A DNA stretch of 64,000 bases. It comes from Congeria kusceri (taxonomy: Eukaryota; Mollusca; Bivalvia; Myida; Dreissenidae). Shown piece by piece: positions 11,591 to 23,640 of this stretch; the first letter of the stretch is position 1, and every line of letters starts with the position of its first letter. Both the position numbers and the translations under genes were made by a program. The DNA lies in the NCBI GenBank assembly GCA_027627225.1, contig CM051026.1, forward strand, positions 7,328,915-7,392,914. The letters run 5' to 3'. A model generated the notes under the pieces. The model saw nothing but the letters and a program-made list of their open reading frames with translations, was not told the DNA's origin and ran no database searches.

Positions 11591-11889
11591 ACAAGTACGC
11601 AAGCCTGGTTCAGACGACCGACGGAATTCTTCGCCGACCAGCTCATCCGCTGCCTTCACATACCCGATGCGCATGCGCAGGGGACTCGAGGACAACAGCG
11701 GAACCAACGGAAACCACCAGACCTGTTCTATACTGTTGTTGAAAATTAAAAATCGCGGATGAACAATTTAAAATTAAAACATATGATTTAAAGGATAAAT
11801 AATGATGACTATGTGTTGATATTGTTTTGTTGCGATATGGTAATGAGGATAATCGTTCCGATATTGATTATTGTGGTCTTTGATGATAC

Positions 11890-12095
11890 AGATAACCAGC
11901 AGCGGACGATACCGGCGGCAATCAGCGGACGATGTTGGCGGTTATCAGCGGACGATGATGGCGACAAATAGCGGAGGATGCCGGCGACAAATAGCGGGCG
12001 ATGCCGGCAACAATCATCGGACGATGCCGCCGACAATCAGCGGACGATTCCGGCGGCAACCAGCGGACGATGCAGACGACGAACATAAATGATAA
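11890..12095 (+). repeat. 23-bp minisatellite array 3 (GCGGACGATGCCGGCGACAA type)
   Basis: Eight to nine units with an exact 23-bp period and consensus ACGATGCCGGCGACAATCAG; the last unit reads ACGATGCAGACGACGAAC. GC content is far above the surroundings. It shares the skeleton CGNTGCNGNNNACAA with arrays 1 and 2 at the same 23-bp spacing, which implies common ancestry. The overlapping ORFs on both strands are by-products. Confidence 0.9.
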
Positions 12096-12295
12096 TTTTG
12101 TAATAAAGTATATTTTCAAGAATTCACGTGATATATAGCTTCATTTAGAAAACTATCAATTACCAACGCATTTCAGGGTTATTTGTAAGAATGCGATGCC
12201 ATGCAAAATATTATTGAATGTTGGTACAATATTTGAATATTACAATATATGAATGTTTAACGATAAGCACGGCTTCATCCTGTTGGTGCTAGAAA

Positions 12296-12342
12296 CGATG
12301 ATGATGATGATGATGATGATGATGATAATGATGATGATGATA
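12296..12342 (+). repeat. (GAT)n microsatellite
   Basis: About 15 GAT triplets with one interruption; the minus-strand poly-His frame is its shadow. Confidence 0.95.
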
Positions 12343-12737
12343 ACAACTTTTCATATACATACATGGGAAAGAAAAACGAAATGGGTGTACATCTAATTTA
12401 TTTTTTGCAGATATGCGCTGAATAAAAGAGCAGAACTGAATTCGCATACATATGGAAGAACAACAAATGATGGAACACTCTGTCAATTGAAGAACAACAC
12501 ATGATCGAAGCGTCATAGGAAAACGGACACTTAAAGACATTTGGTATCTTAGGTTCCCGTCAAAGGAATGTAAATCCCATGTGTGAGTTTTGCATGGAGA
12601 AATCCCGTTATTTTTGTCAGTGAAGTGTTTCAATTTCGAGGGTCGTCTAATAAACCTATTCTGGTATCAAAAATTGAATAAAGGCATTGGTACGGCAAAT
12701 GGAGAAAACATTTGTAATTATAAACAAAGCGACATGG

Positions 12738-13630
12738 TTTTTAGTTCAACTATTCATCGAATTGTTCGAGCTATACTACTCACCTGCTCGTCGGCGTCGG
12801 CGTATTGCTCTGGTTAAGGTGTGCGTGCAACGAATCCATATCTCTGTAACTACTACAGATATTCAATTGAAACTTCACACATAAGTTCGGGGACATTATG
12901 TGAGGTCACTGACCAAGGCCCATAACTCTGACCTGCAATTTAGCAGAATTATGACCCTTTTTGTACTTAGAAAATCAGGTTAAACTTTGCCTGCAACAAC
13001 TCCATATCTCTATATCTACTACAGATATTCAATTGAAACTGTACATGCCTTCAGGGTCATTGTATAAGGTCACTGGCCAAGACCCATAGCTGTGACCAGC
13101 CTCTTAGCAGAATTATGTCCCTTTTTGTACATAAAAAAGTCAGGTTAAGGTTTGCGTGCAACAACTCCGTATCTATATAACTCGAGAACGTATTGAGCTA
13201 TTGTAATGAAACTTCATACATAGATAACCATATAGCGAGGCCTCACTTGGGATTGCATATGGGGTGGGTGGGGTCAAAGTCGCTGTTACTAAAAATATAA
13301 AAACGGTTTCCGCTCAATAACTTGAGAACGCATTGAGATATTTTAATGAAACTTATTACATAGATACCCTATATCGAGACCTCGCTTGGGATTGCATATG
13401 GGTGGGGTCAAGGTCAAGGTTCCGCTCATTAACTTGAGAAAAGATTGATATATTTTAATGAAACTTCATACATAGATACCTTATATCGAAACGTTGCTTG
13501 GGATTACGTATGGGGTGGGTGGGGTTAAAGTCACTGTTACTAAAAATAGAAAAATGGATTCCGCTCAATATTTTTCTTGTTTGTTGTGATAGGTCAAATA
13601 GTCGAGCGCTGTCCTGAGACAGCTCTTTTT
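12738..13630 (+). mobile_element. Complete family-B element (Helentron/pearl-like architecture)
   Basis: The left end reads TTTTTAGTTCAACT (family form TTTTTAGCTCGACT), followed by 'cgtcggcgtcggcg'. The core holds two kinds of tandem unit: about 175 bp ('ggtttgcgtgcaacaactcc') and about 130 bp ('ataacttgagaacgcattga'). The right end has AGTCGAGCG, which mirrors the left subterminal motif, then a hairpin GCTGTC-CTGA-GACAGC, then TCTTTTT. No coding content. Subterminal inverted repeats plus a 3' hairpin and a tandem core fit non-autonomous Helentron/pearl elements known in bivalves. That class is an inference. Confidence 0.65.
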
Positions 13631-14779
13631 CGATGCAAATTTCTTATTAGTGGTCAGAAACTTAACAAGACATTTTTAGTTCATAAATCGTTGAACGTAT
13701 TACATATTTCAAACTTCAAATACTGTACAATGTTTTATAGACGGCCCTCAAAATGACCTGTCCAGTTTGACAGCTGATATTACTGTTATTCTTGAAAAGC
13801 ATGGAACTTGTGAAAATCACCGCTGTGTTTTTATGAATAGACTGACATGAATGACATTTGACAATAGACTTAACACTCTGAAAATGTAAAACAACAAATT
13901 CTGTATACGTCAAATATTAACCGTGAGACGGACCGATATTTTATTAAAACCAACGAATTCAAACCAGATATGGCCATTTACACGTGATAAATTTGTATAC
14001 CAGTAATTAACAAGTCATTTGAAACATTGACATTCGATATTAGACTTGTGCGAAATAATTATGTTCTTCACATTGTCAATGTAACAAAAGAATTTTGGAT
14101 TGTAAACACGTTTGTATCATGCGTTCGACGTGTTAATTATAAATGATAGTCATTAGCTGTAATAACTGTTTGTTTTACATTTTTATGCTACTTCAACCTC
14201 CTCATGGTAACAATCGCGTTACGTTAAGTAAAACAGTTACGTGTTACGTATGAGTATTTACTTGAGGAAATCCACCATTGAACAATTCAACGTGACAAAA
14301 ACATGTTGCTGGTAAATAAATATGTAGTATTTATTTCTATGTTACGGATTACTTAATTTACAGATTAAAGACACCGAATCCGCATTGAATATGAACATTT
14401 TCAACAATATACATTTATGTAGAGAATATACAAAAAAAAACAAATAGCTTTTCACTGTATATGTTTTTTACATGCTGAAAACCTCAATTCATTTGTTTAC
14501 GTGGTTGGCGTTTTTTTTCCAGTAAAATTGTTTAAATCTTTCGTTTACGGAATACTATACGAACGAAGAAAACTGTATTAAGGAAATGCTTAATGCATTC
14601 ACAGAAAAATATATTTTAAAGTTATCTTATATGCTCAATGCAGATTCGGTGGCTTTAATTACACGTTGACATTTTAGCTGTGTTATACTTGGTGTGTTTT
14701 AGTATTTCTATCAACATAAACGTTAATTTTTCTTGTAATACGTGTAAGAGATGAATTACAAATTAATGAAACAATACAA
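13631..14779. other. AT-rich intergenic DNA
   Basis: No credible gene. A 65-codon minus-strand frame at 13716-13913 has no recognisable features. Confidence 0.45.
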
Positions 14780-15120
14780 ATACTGAACAGCAGCCAACAA
14801 CACAACCAAACCAGCAACTTATTTCACCACAACAACCAACATATTGCTAGAACTACAGCATCAATAACAACAGCAACAACTACTTCTACTACTACTAACA
14901 ATCTATTACTATTATTTTGTCTGCTGACATTACTCGGCTTCCATTAACATCGCCCTTTGCTGCTGCTGCGCTACTACTGATGCAGCTATTGCATATACTG
15001 CTGCTGCGGCAACTGTGATGCTGCTGTTGATACTACTACAACTGCTGCTGCAACTACCGATGCAGCTGCTACCGTTACTTCTGCTGCAGATGCAACTACT
15101 CTTGCTAATAACAAATACAA
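14780..15120 (+). repeat. Degenerate triplet-rich low-complexity region, left block
   Basis: Impure CAA/ACT/CTG/GCA triplets; the Val/Ala-rich frame on the minus strand is a by-product. Confidence 0.8.
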
Positions 15121-15560
15121 TAAATAAAATTCAATGCCAAAAAATAAAAAAATAAAATAAATAATACATAAATAACTATACATAAATAAATAAATAAATA
15201 ATACTTACAATAATAATAATAATAATAATTAATACTTGCAATAATAATAGTAGTAACAATAATAAAAATATAACACTAGGGTCGGCTAAACAAGGAGACC
15301 AGATGGCACGAGTAGTTGCTGTGAGAGTGAGGGGAGACTTGGGAGAGAGGTGTGGTTAGTGTTGTGTAGGGTAGTGTAGGGTAGACGGTGCCTCTGGTTT
15401 GGCTAGCCTTGTATGAGGTTTAAAAAAATAGTTTAAACGATTTAAATCAGTAGGAAGTCAATATGCAACATTTAATACAAAATAAAACATGAAATAAAAT
15501 AAAAGTACTATTCCAAAAATAATACATGTAGTTAAATCAAATAAAATACATGTAATGATT
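15121..15560 (+). repeat. AT microsatellites and a G-rich patch
   Basis: (AATA)n and (AAT)n runs at about 15120-15265 precede a strikingly G-rich, T-containing stretch at 15285-15415 ('gtgaggggagacttggg', 'gtgtagggtagtgtaggg'), followed by AT-rich DNA. Confidence 0.7.
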
Positions 15561-15889
15561 TGTGCAAATGCATGTGTCAGCTAGTGCTACGACTACTACC
15601 TCAGCAGCTACTGATGCTACTACTGCTGCAGCTGCTACTACTGCATCTGTTGCTGCTACTGCTGCTGTAACAACTGCTACCACTGGTGCAGCTGCATATA
15701 CTGCTACTCGTGCTGCAGTTGCTGCTGCTGTTGCTGTGACATCTACTGTTGCTGCTATTGCATCCACTGCTGGAGCTGCTGCTGCTACTAATGCTGTTGC
15801 TCGTACAGCTATTAATACTACTACTACTTATACAGCTGCTGCTTGTATTGTTGCTGCTGTTGCTGCTACTCCTACTTTTGCAACTACTG

Positions 15890-15934
<45 letters not shown>

Positions 15935-16030
15935 TAACTACTATCTATTAATATTAACACCACAACTACTACCACTACACGTGAAGGTACAACTACAATT
16001 ACTTTTGTTGTTGCTACTGTTGTTGATGCT
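15561..16030 (+). repeat. GCT/ACT triplet tract
   Basis: An imperfect GCT/ACT triplet tract ends in a pure (ACT)n run at about 15890-15940. A 129-codon Ala/Thr frame (15562-15951) and mirror frames of poly-Leu, poly-Tyr and poly-Ser come from the triplet period. There is no non-repetitive coding segment at either end. Confidence 0.85.
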
Positions 16031-16039
16031 CGTAGAACT

Positions 16040-18311
16040 TGTTATTATACTGCTGATTATTTTACTTTGGTTATTTTTACTTTTCTTACCAAAATTTCGG
16101 ACATTCATTAATTTCATTTTACATTATCACTGCATTAGATGATTGATTTGATAGTTCCTTTCATAAGTTAAGTTTGTTAACTTAACCCAAACTTGTATTT
16201 TAACCAAAGTGGTAGAGTTGTTGCTGACATTTGTTTGTCTGTCTATATCTTGGTTTATAATAGCAACTTAACGTAAAAAGTTATGATGGATTTGAGTGCA
16301 ATTTCCTTGGAAGAATAAGCAGTCTTGTTCACATATTTTTGTATTTTTTGAAGTATGCCATTAAATGCATTAGCTTGACAGATTAAACATCGGAAACTAA
16401 AGAGCTCAAGTATAATAAGAAAAGGGTTTGCAAAAAAAGACATAGGAAAAGAAAACACGTTGTTGTCAATAATTTTAACGAAAACAACAAACAATGCAAA
16501 TTATTCCATCGTTTAGCGTTACAAACACTTTATAATTTTATGAAGTTCAGCTGACGATTACTAATTAAAGAAACGATATTTACAGTATTTGTCTATGTCC
16601 TTAAGAGTTATTTCGCTCCTTTATATACAATATTCTTTTATTTTTGAATCTGTGACAAAAAATTGGAAAATTGTCATTTCGTCAATTTGTGAACAGATAG
16701 GATCCAGGATATTTTAAAGGAGTCATTGGGCAAGGGAATTACCCTATCACTGAACAGTTCCAATGATTTGTAAGCTCTCCGAATGTTATTTAAGTTTACA
16801 GAAGAAAAGTGAAAATTGTATACGTTTGTTAGTACAATTTCTGTTTTAATTCATTTCATTGTTTAACCATACCAATTTGATTCTTTGTTTAGAGTCCTTG
16901 CGCTTGTAGGTTTTCGAATGCCTGAATGAAAACAAAAACAATTGTGGCAAATTGGAAAAAAAGAACAAACAAGACTTAAGCGTTTTACCAATAATTGTGA
17001 AGACACACGGAACTAGTCAATTTACACAGTTAAAATGCTGTGTTAAAGTAGGTTCCCAATATCAAGATGATATATTACAGTTTTGAAAGTTAACATTTGC
17101 TTAAGCTACTACCCATGTCGTGAATAAGTGGTTTCCTGCCTGGTCGGTAGGTTTCGAAAAATGTAGACGCCTAACATAGAATAAAATTTTTATGGCCTTA
17201 TCTGTTTCGTTATTTTGCTGACTTTACAAAAGTGGTTTATGCTTTAATTTGTGTTAGCAAAATGTGTTTTAGATTGATGCCAGTATTAGTTATTTTTCCA
17301 CTGGTATATTTACATGAAATGTGTTTTTATTTGAAATATCCATCTTTGCATGGTAAGCTTATACAATAAAATAATTATTGTATTATGTATATTATATAAT
17401 AATTAAAAAGATAAACTAAGAAACGTTGTGTTTATTGTTGTATTATATTTTATTATAATATTTATCATGTCCACCATAAAATAATTAAAACAAAACATGT
17501 TGAAGACGACTGCGTATGTTTAATATGTTTTATGAATCTCTGAACCGAATGTTTTTTAGACCGATATGTCTTGGGACTGAACTGTCTTAGGATCACGTGA
17601 TACTTTAACTTCCGGTACAAGGGCGAAAATGTCAAAACACAAATTACAGTTACAGTTTATGAAAGGATTTAGCAATTAATTAGGACGTGCCAAAGGTAGA
17701 ATTTGATTGTTTTCATTTTCAAATAAAATAATGAAACAAATAACACCAATAAACAGAACTGACATGAAGTTTTAATAATGGAAACTCGAAACAAAGTAAT
17801 CGTCAAATATACAATACATGTATACAATGCAGATACAATAAAAGAACACGCAGTAACTGGAACAAATTGCAAGTGCAAGAACTGGCACTAGACCTGGAAC
17901 ATAGAAAAGTATACTTCTTGTGAACCTGCACTGAATTATTTGTGGTAGCATAACTTGTTAGGCACTTGGCAAATCTTAATTTTAGTTACTTTTTATGTGG
18001 GCAATAATTGCCAGTATAAAAGAGTTGCAGGACTTACCGGTTAAGAAAAATATTTCGCAACTTCAACATGCTGAAATAACATAGTTAAAAATGAAATGTT
18101 GGTTTCTTACTTGTAAAGATAATTTAGCCTTTACACCTGAAAGGTCGTGGATGTTATGCATTCGAGTCAGTGCATGCGCATAATATATGACTGACGGAAT
18201 GTAATCAACACATTTGCATTTAAATGGCGTCTTTACTTACTATTTCATGTAACAAAACAGTGAACACGTAATGAGAAATATGTTACTTCATTGAAAACTA
18301 AATGTGACCTA
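16040..18311. other. AT-rich intergenic DNA
   Basis: No convincing gene. At 17543-17590 three 16-bp units related to 'accgatatgtcttggg' stand in tandem. The same degenerate 16-bp motif recurs at 57425-57570. Confidence 0.45.
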
Positions 18312-18985
18312 AGACATACTTGCCATATGTCCAGGATTGTCCCGGAAATGCAGTGCACATCCTGCAGTCCCATATTTAGTCTGTATGTCCCGGAAATCAT
18401 AACAACTGTGCATACCTGTATTAGATTAACTTTTGACAGACCACTAATCCCCTAATTTGTCCCCAAGGCAATCATACCCAATTAGGCAACGTGTCATAAA
18501 CGAGCAATTAACAGAAGTTGTCACACTTGCACTCTAATCAACTGCAATCAGTTACCAAGTAGGTCCGACTTTAAGGCGGAGCTTCATTCCCACAGAAAAA
18601 TCGATATAGCCAATTAAAACGCGGAGTTATTTCAGTTTGCCAATGCTGTGAACCATCGACCTATCTGCGTAATACATATTTATACATGTATTAGTAAGTG
18701 TATACATGCATCAGTTGATAACGAAAGAGTACTGATAATCACGACCGTAAATAAAAGCAGTTTAGTCAATGATTTCCGTTGTTCACAATATCCGCAGTTA
18801 GTTTACAACCATAATAAGGCATTGTTTTAAACTACTTTCCTCAAATTTCAGGTGAAATAGTCCTAAAACAAATGTTTTGTTATGCCATGTAAAACTTATG
18901 TACACGTACGGGAAAGACAGTAAAAATCCCGGAAATTCGCAGGCAGAGTCCCGGAAATGATCCCAAAAATTATGGCATGTATGCC
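18312..18985. mobile_element. Candidate non-autonomous DNA transposon with CATACWTGCC termini
   Basis: The left end CATACTTGCCATA and the right end TATGGCATGTATG are inverted copies with one mismatch. Inside each end lie several 'cccggaaat' / 'atttccggga' motifs in opposite orientation. A possible 5-bp target duplication CCTAA flanks it. No transposase reading frame was seen. Confidence 0.45.
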
Positions 18986-19386
18986 TAACAATGCCTTTAA
19001 CTCGCTCAAATTCCTTCAAGTTTGTGGGTAATTTTAGGTGACGTCATATGGCACGACCACATCATTGATTTTGTGTTTACATATCAGTGATGAACTTATT
19101 TATCATTTAAACTTAAAATGTATGCATGTATTTGCTGTTATAAGTCGGTAAATTCTTCGAGCCAGAATTTGCAAAGAATTAGGACACATGATGTTGTGTG
19201 ATTGTATCGAAAATGACGTCTGTGCATCATCCACAAACTTGTATGAGGCCACGAACTTACCGGAAAAGATGCTAAATATTGTCATGCGCTCACTTGATAA
19301 ACGTCACATAGTGTAGAAAAGCTTTCATTGAAGTGCTTGAATGTGTAGGCGTGCGTTCTAATACTACATTTAACTGTGTAACCCAA

Positions 19387-19808
19387 TTTTTTAGCTTGAC
19401 TATTCATAAAAAAAGTCGCCTGTTTGTCGGCGTCTGCTTCGGCTTAATGCTCTGGTTAAGGTTTGCGTGCAACAAGTACATATCTCTGTAACTACTACAG
19501 ATATTCATTTGAAACTTCACACATGTCTTCAGGGTCATTATGTGAGGCCAGTGACGAAAGCTCATAACTCTGACTTGCAATTTAGCAGAAATATGCCCCT
19601 TTTGCACATGGAAATGCAGGTTAAAGTTTGTGTGTTAAATTTTGCTTGCAACAACTTCATATCACTATATCTACTACAGATATTCATTTAAAACTTCACA
19701 CATGTCTTCGGGTTCATGTAAGGTATGTTACGTCACTGACCAAGGCCCATAACTCTGACAAAACGGTATGAATAGGCGAGCGTGATATCCTGAGACAGCT
19801 TTTATTTT
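19387..19808 (+). mobile_element. Short, nearly complete family-B element
   Basis: Starts TTTTTTAGCTTGACTATTC, then 'gtcggcgtctgcttcgg'. It contains two 'tttgcgtgcaacaa..' core units and ends with GGCGAGCG..TCCTGAGACAGCTTTT, a decayed version of the family's 3' hairpin. Confidence 0.65.
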
Positions 19809-20178
19809 GTTTTGAATTATTTTTGTCTGAGCGATTCCATATATTAAGTATTGCTACTCGAAAAACATATTTGAGAAAATAATGAAATTATCATGTTTCA
19901 ATATTTGTCTATATATGCGAAATGCCTTTGATAGGCCCATTGACAATATACTGAGAGCCCTGTTTCTGTCTTACAGCCCGCAGATCACTGAATTTTGCCA
20001 TCATTTGTTAATAACGCAGGAATTTTTAAATAATATATTAATATTTTCAACAATCTGTTTCTTTTAATTAATTATCCATTCCAGATGTATCAGTTGCTAT
20101 AGCTATAGCATTGTACAGAAAATACAGTAAATCTAATTGAAAGTTTCACTTTACAGATAAAACAATTGATTATGTTAG

Positions 20179-20535
20179 TTTTTAGCTCGACTTTTCGACG
20201 AGAAGGCAAGCTATTCTACTTGCCCCGGCATCGGCGTCTGCCTAGGTTAAAGTTTTTCAGTAGGCTAGTTTCTCAGGAATGGCTTGACGGATTTCTTTTA
20301 AACTTAAAACATTAATTCCCCATATTAAAATGAATCCATAGGCAAAGTTTAGTAACTCTAGTTTGAAATTTGTCATAATTATGGGCCTTTTTACACTCAA
20401 AAAATTACATTGCATGCTATTTGGGTAGGTTAAAGATTTTCGGTAAACTAGTATCGCTTGAGTGATTTTATTCAAACTTTAATCCTTTATTCCCGTTATT
20501 TAAATGAACCTTTAGGCCAAGTTTGGTAACTGTTG
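20179..20535 (+). mobile_element. Family-B element, 5' part (split by a transposon)
   Basis: Begins TTTTTAGCTCGACTTTTCG and runs through the usual body to 'ggccaagtttggtaactgttg', where a 1.1-kb element has been inserted. The body resumes at 21637. Confidence 0.75.
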
Positions 20536-21636
20536 CAGTCTTCTTCGTAACTGGGTTGCCCGATGCCCAGGACAAGTAGATTTGATTTCGGCTAGCAGAA
20601 AATGCCAAATGCTTGCCCGATCGGGAAAGTGTTTTCATAGGCCTTATATATTGTATGGACAAAGAAAATTAATTCAAAATAGCATTTTAGTGTTTTTTTT
20701 CTTCAAAAAAAAACAAAATATACAAAACCCGTTGTATTATTGGAATCTAGTATTTGCACATAAACATATGACGTCATCATGCTATGTGGTGTTCATTATT
20801 GTGTAGAAGCTTATTGAAATATATAGACAATCGATCGCAGTTGACTAAATGATTCTTTGTTAAAAGCTTAATAAGAAGACTACTTTAGTCGAAAGGGCAA
20901 TTTTGGAGTACGTGCCAGTTTGTCTGAAATTGAAGTTAGCATATATTTGCATTGTTGTAGGTAATTAACAAATATATAAATAAGTATTGTAGCTCTATTT
21001 TGAATTGTAAAATTTAAAAAACGCATGCTGTTTGAAAGTGAAACTGCATTTAAAAACAGCTTTTTGCATGCAGTTTAATAAGGGAAAGTCCGAGAGCGAT
21101 ATAGCTGATTGCTGCAACCTGCTTCTTTTTATCTTTGCTCTGCTTCCCCTCTGGGTTGGTTAACATGGAAATGTTGAATATCTTTTGAAATATAATTTAT
21201 TTTGCAAATACTTAATAAATAGACTTTGTTTAAAAACCTTAATTAGAAGCATTTAAGTGAGTTACCAATTTATTAGAAAATATCAACAAATTGATCCAGC
21301 TTTCCACACTGCTCCTTAGTAGAGCCATGTACCTTTTTGGACTCTATATATTTCCCTGTTTATCTTTTTAATCACATTGTGACCCATGATGCACAAAATA
21401 GTATGATCGAACCTTATGTATTTTTAGGGAGAACAACAAAAACAAGATGACACACATGTATATAGAAATAAAATATAAATAAATAAAATTACAGAAAACA
21501 ACATTTTCTGATATTGCTGTAGAGTACCATTTGAAGTTAAATAGTTCGGACAAGTCAAACAGATTTAGGGCAAGTGGTTTCGGTAACAAGCTTGCCCGAA
21601 CTGGCAAGTGCTTTGAAAAAATTAGCATGAAGACTG
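20536..21636. mobile_element. 1101-bp DNA transposon with CAGTCTTC ends and 6-bp TSD
   Basis: Ends are CAGTCTTC and its inverse GAAGACTG. They are flanked on both sides by the direct repeat CTGTTG (20530-20535 and 21637-21642). Removing the element restores the family-B phrase 'ggtaactgttgtttgaaat', which independently supports the boundaries. Subterminal 'cttgcccga' / 'gggcaagtg' motifs occur in both orientations. No long ORF exists, so it is non-autonomous. CAG..CTG tips with a 6-bp duplication could suit a hAT-like group, but the superfamily is not proven. Confidence 0.75.
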
Positions 21637-21856
21637 CTGTTGTTTGAAATGTGTAAAAATTATAGGCCTTTTTACACTTAGAAACTGATAGTGTGAGCTA
21701 TTTTGGTAGGTTAAAGTTTTCCAGTAAGCTAGTATCTCAGTAATGACTGAAGGGATTTTAATCAAACTTTACACATTAATTCCCCATATTAAAATCAACT
21801 CATAGGCTAAGTTAAGTAACTCTAGTTTTAAGTTTGTAAAATTATGGGCCTTTTTA
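21637..21856 (+). mobile_element. Family-B element, continuation after insertion
   Basis: Resumes the interrupted body ('ttgtttgaaatgtg', 'gggcctttttacact' type phrases, 'cccatattaaaatcaactc') and stops at 'gggcctttttat', where a different repeat begins. Confidence 0.65.
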
Positions 21857-22470
21857 TAGACCCGTAACGCGTTTAAAAAATGGGTCATATTATGGGAACG
21901 CCCAAGCGGGTTGGCAGGAGGGCGGACGGACGGGCGGCGTGAGATCTTTGTCAGGACCATAACTTTGTCCAGCATGGATTGATTTTCAAATAACTTGGCA
22001 CAAGTGATAAGCATGATAACACAGAGTGTCGCACGCAAGAACCAGGTCCCTAGGTCCAAGGCCAAGGTCACAATTCAAGGTCAAAGGTTAAATAAAAGAA
22101 ATCAATCCTTACACTTTGTCCAGAGCATGGATGGATTTCCTAATAACTTGGCAGAAGTGATAAGCATGGTGAGACAGAGTGTTGCGTGCAAGAACCAGGT
22201 CCCTATGTCCAAGGTCACAATTCAAGGTCAAAGGTCAAATATAAGAAATCAATCCTTACCACTTTATCTGGAGCATATCTTTGTCCAGCATGGATGGATT
22301 TTCAAATAACTTGGCTGAAGTGGTAAGCATGGTGAGACAGAGTGTCGCGACCAAGAACCAGGTCCCTGTGTCCAAGGTCAAGGTCACAATTCAAGATCAA
22401 AGGTCAAATATAAGAAATCAATCCGTACTGCTTAGTCTGGAGCATATCTTGGCAGAAGTGATAAGCATGG
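21857..22470 (+). repeat. Tandem repeat, family C (about 155 bp, about 4 copies)
   Basis: Begins 'agacccgtaacgcg'. Recurrent phrases are 'aagtgataagcatg', 'gcaagaaccaggtccct' and 'caaggtcacaattcaagg', at spacings of 154, 163 and 138 bp. Related to 41035-41450. Two short plus-strand ORFs follow the repeat and are not genes. Confidence 0.75.
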
Positions 22471-23640
22471 TGAGGAGAAGCATACAAACAATTTCGCTTT
22501 TAGTTTTCCATCACAAAAATAATATGTGAGCGATAATAACTCTTATACCCTAAAACACTAATACAAACTATATCATTCCTTTAGTCCTCAATAATTAGAT
22601 ATTTAGTTGATTCTGATCTCATTTTTTTATGGGGCGACACAATCTACATTATGTCTAAACAGCTTTAAAAGACTTACTATAAATAATTTCAAATTGTTTT
22701 ACCTTTTTTGTGTCTGCAAACTGCATAAACATGCTTAATCAATGATGTACATGTTAGTTTTATTTTGAGTTGTTGGTTTGCAATTTGTAAAATAATCAAT
22801 CTTCTAAATACATGTAACTCACTTACTCGAAGCCCGGGAGACTATTCTGGCTAGTTAAAATTTTGACCTATCTTCCTGAAGGGCAAGTTTACAAAGGATG
22901 AAAAATTAGGAAACTGACCTGATTAGTTACTGTCTAGATTTACACATTTATGGTCTTATGGGCACGTCTCTAAAAAAAACAAATACTGCAAAGACTGATA
23001 ATACATGAATTTATGATAGTACATGAATATTGAATTGTAAAAGATGGATTCACAACTTATAAAACTTCCAACATGATTTCATGTCAAAACAATGCTATTA
23101 TTAAAAATGAAAGTAAATGGAGAAAAAAAAAAAATCATATTGATAGGAGTACCATTTCTTGTGTCAATAATGTAAGGTTATTTAACAGCGTTCTGTACAA
23201 TGCATTGCTACAATTAGATGAGTACACAGCATGCAAACCATATTGGAAGAGTCGATAGGCAATATTATATATTGAGTGCATATAATATATTAGATTTAAT
23301 AAATGCACTGTTCATATTCATCCTTTTAAAGAAATCTTGGACTGCAAGCTTGAAGATATTCAATTACATCTATCTACAAGTGTTAACAGAGAAAACCCAA
23401 AAGAAGAAATAATACATTCTTCATTTTCATCCTTGTAAGGAAATGGACTACAAGCTTGAAGATCTTCAACTGCATGTACAGGGTATCTACAAATGTTAAC
23501 AGAGGTAAACAAAGTGCAGAAACAACTAGAAAACACTTGGAAAGCAAAGAACTCCACCAAGATGGCCCATTCCCCCATATGGTGTGCAATATATGAGTTA
23601 TACAGCTTAATGTTGCAATTTGCTCAATAATAAGGAATCC
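22471..23640. other. AT-rich DNA with a local duplication
   Basis: Blocks 23310-23400 and 23420-23515 are diverged tandem copies (shared 'gcttgaagat', 'tctacaa', 'gtgttaacagag'). Nothing else recognised. Confidence 0.5.

Noticed and set aside
12289..12633. 114-codon minus-strand ORF with a poly-His end
   Set aside because: Part of it is the GAT microsatellite; the remainder has no recognisable domain.
15360..15400. Telomere-like 'gtagggtagtgtagggtag'
   Set aside because: Irregular spacing, no TTAGGG array.
15562..16142. Ala/Thr-rich ORF and poly-Leu, poly-Tyr and poly-Ser frames
   Set aside because: Translations of triplet microsatellites.
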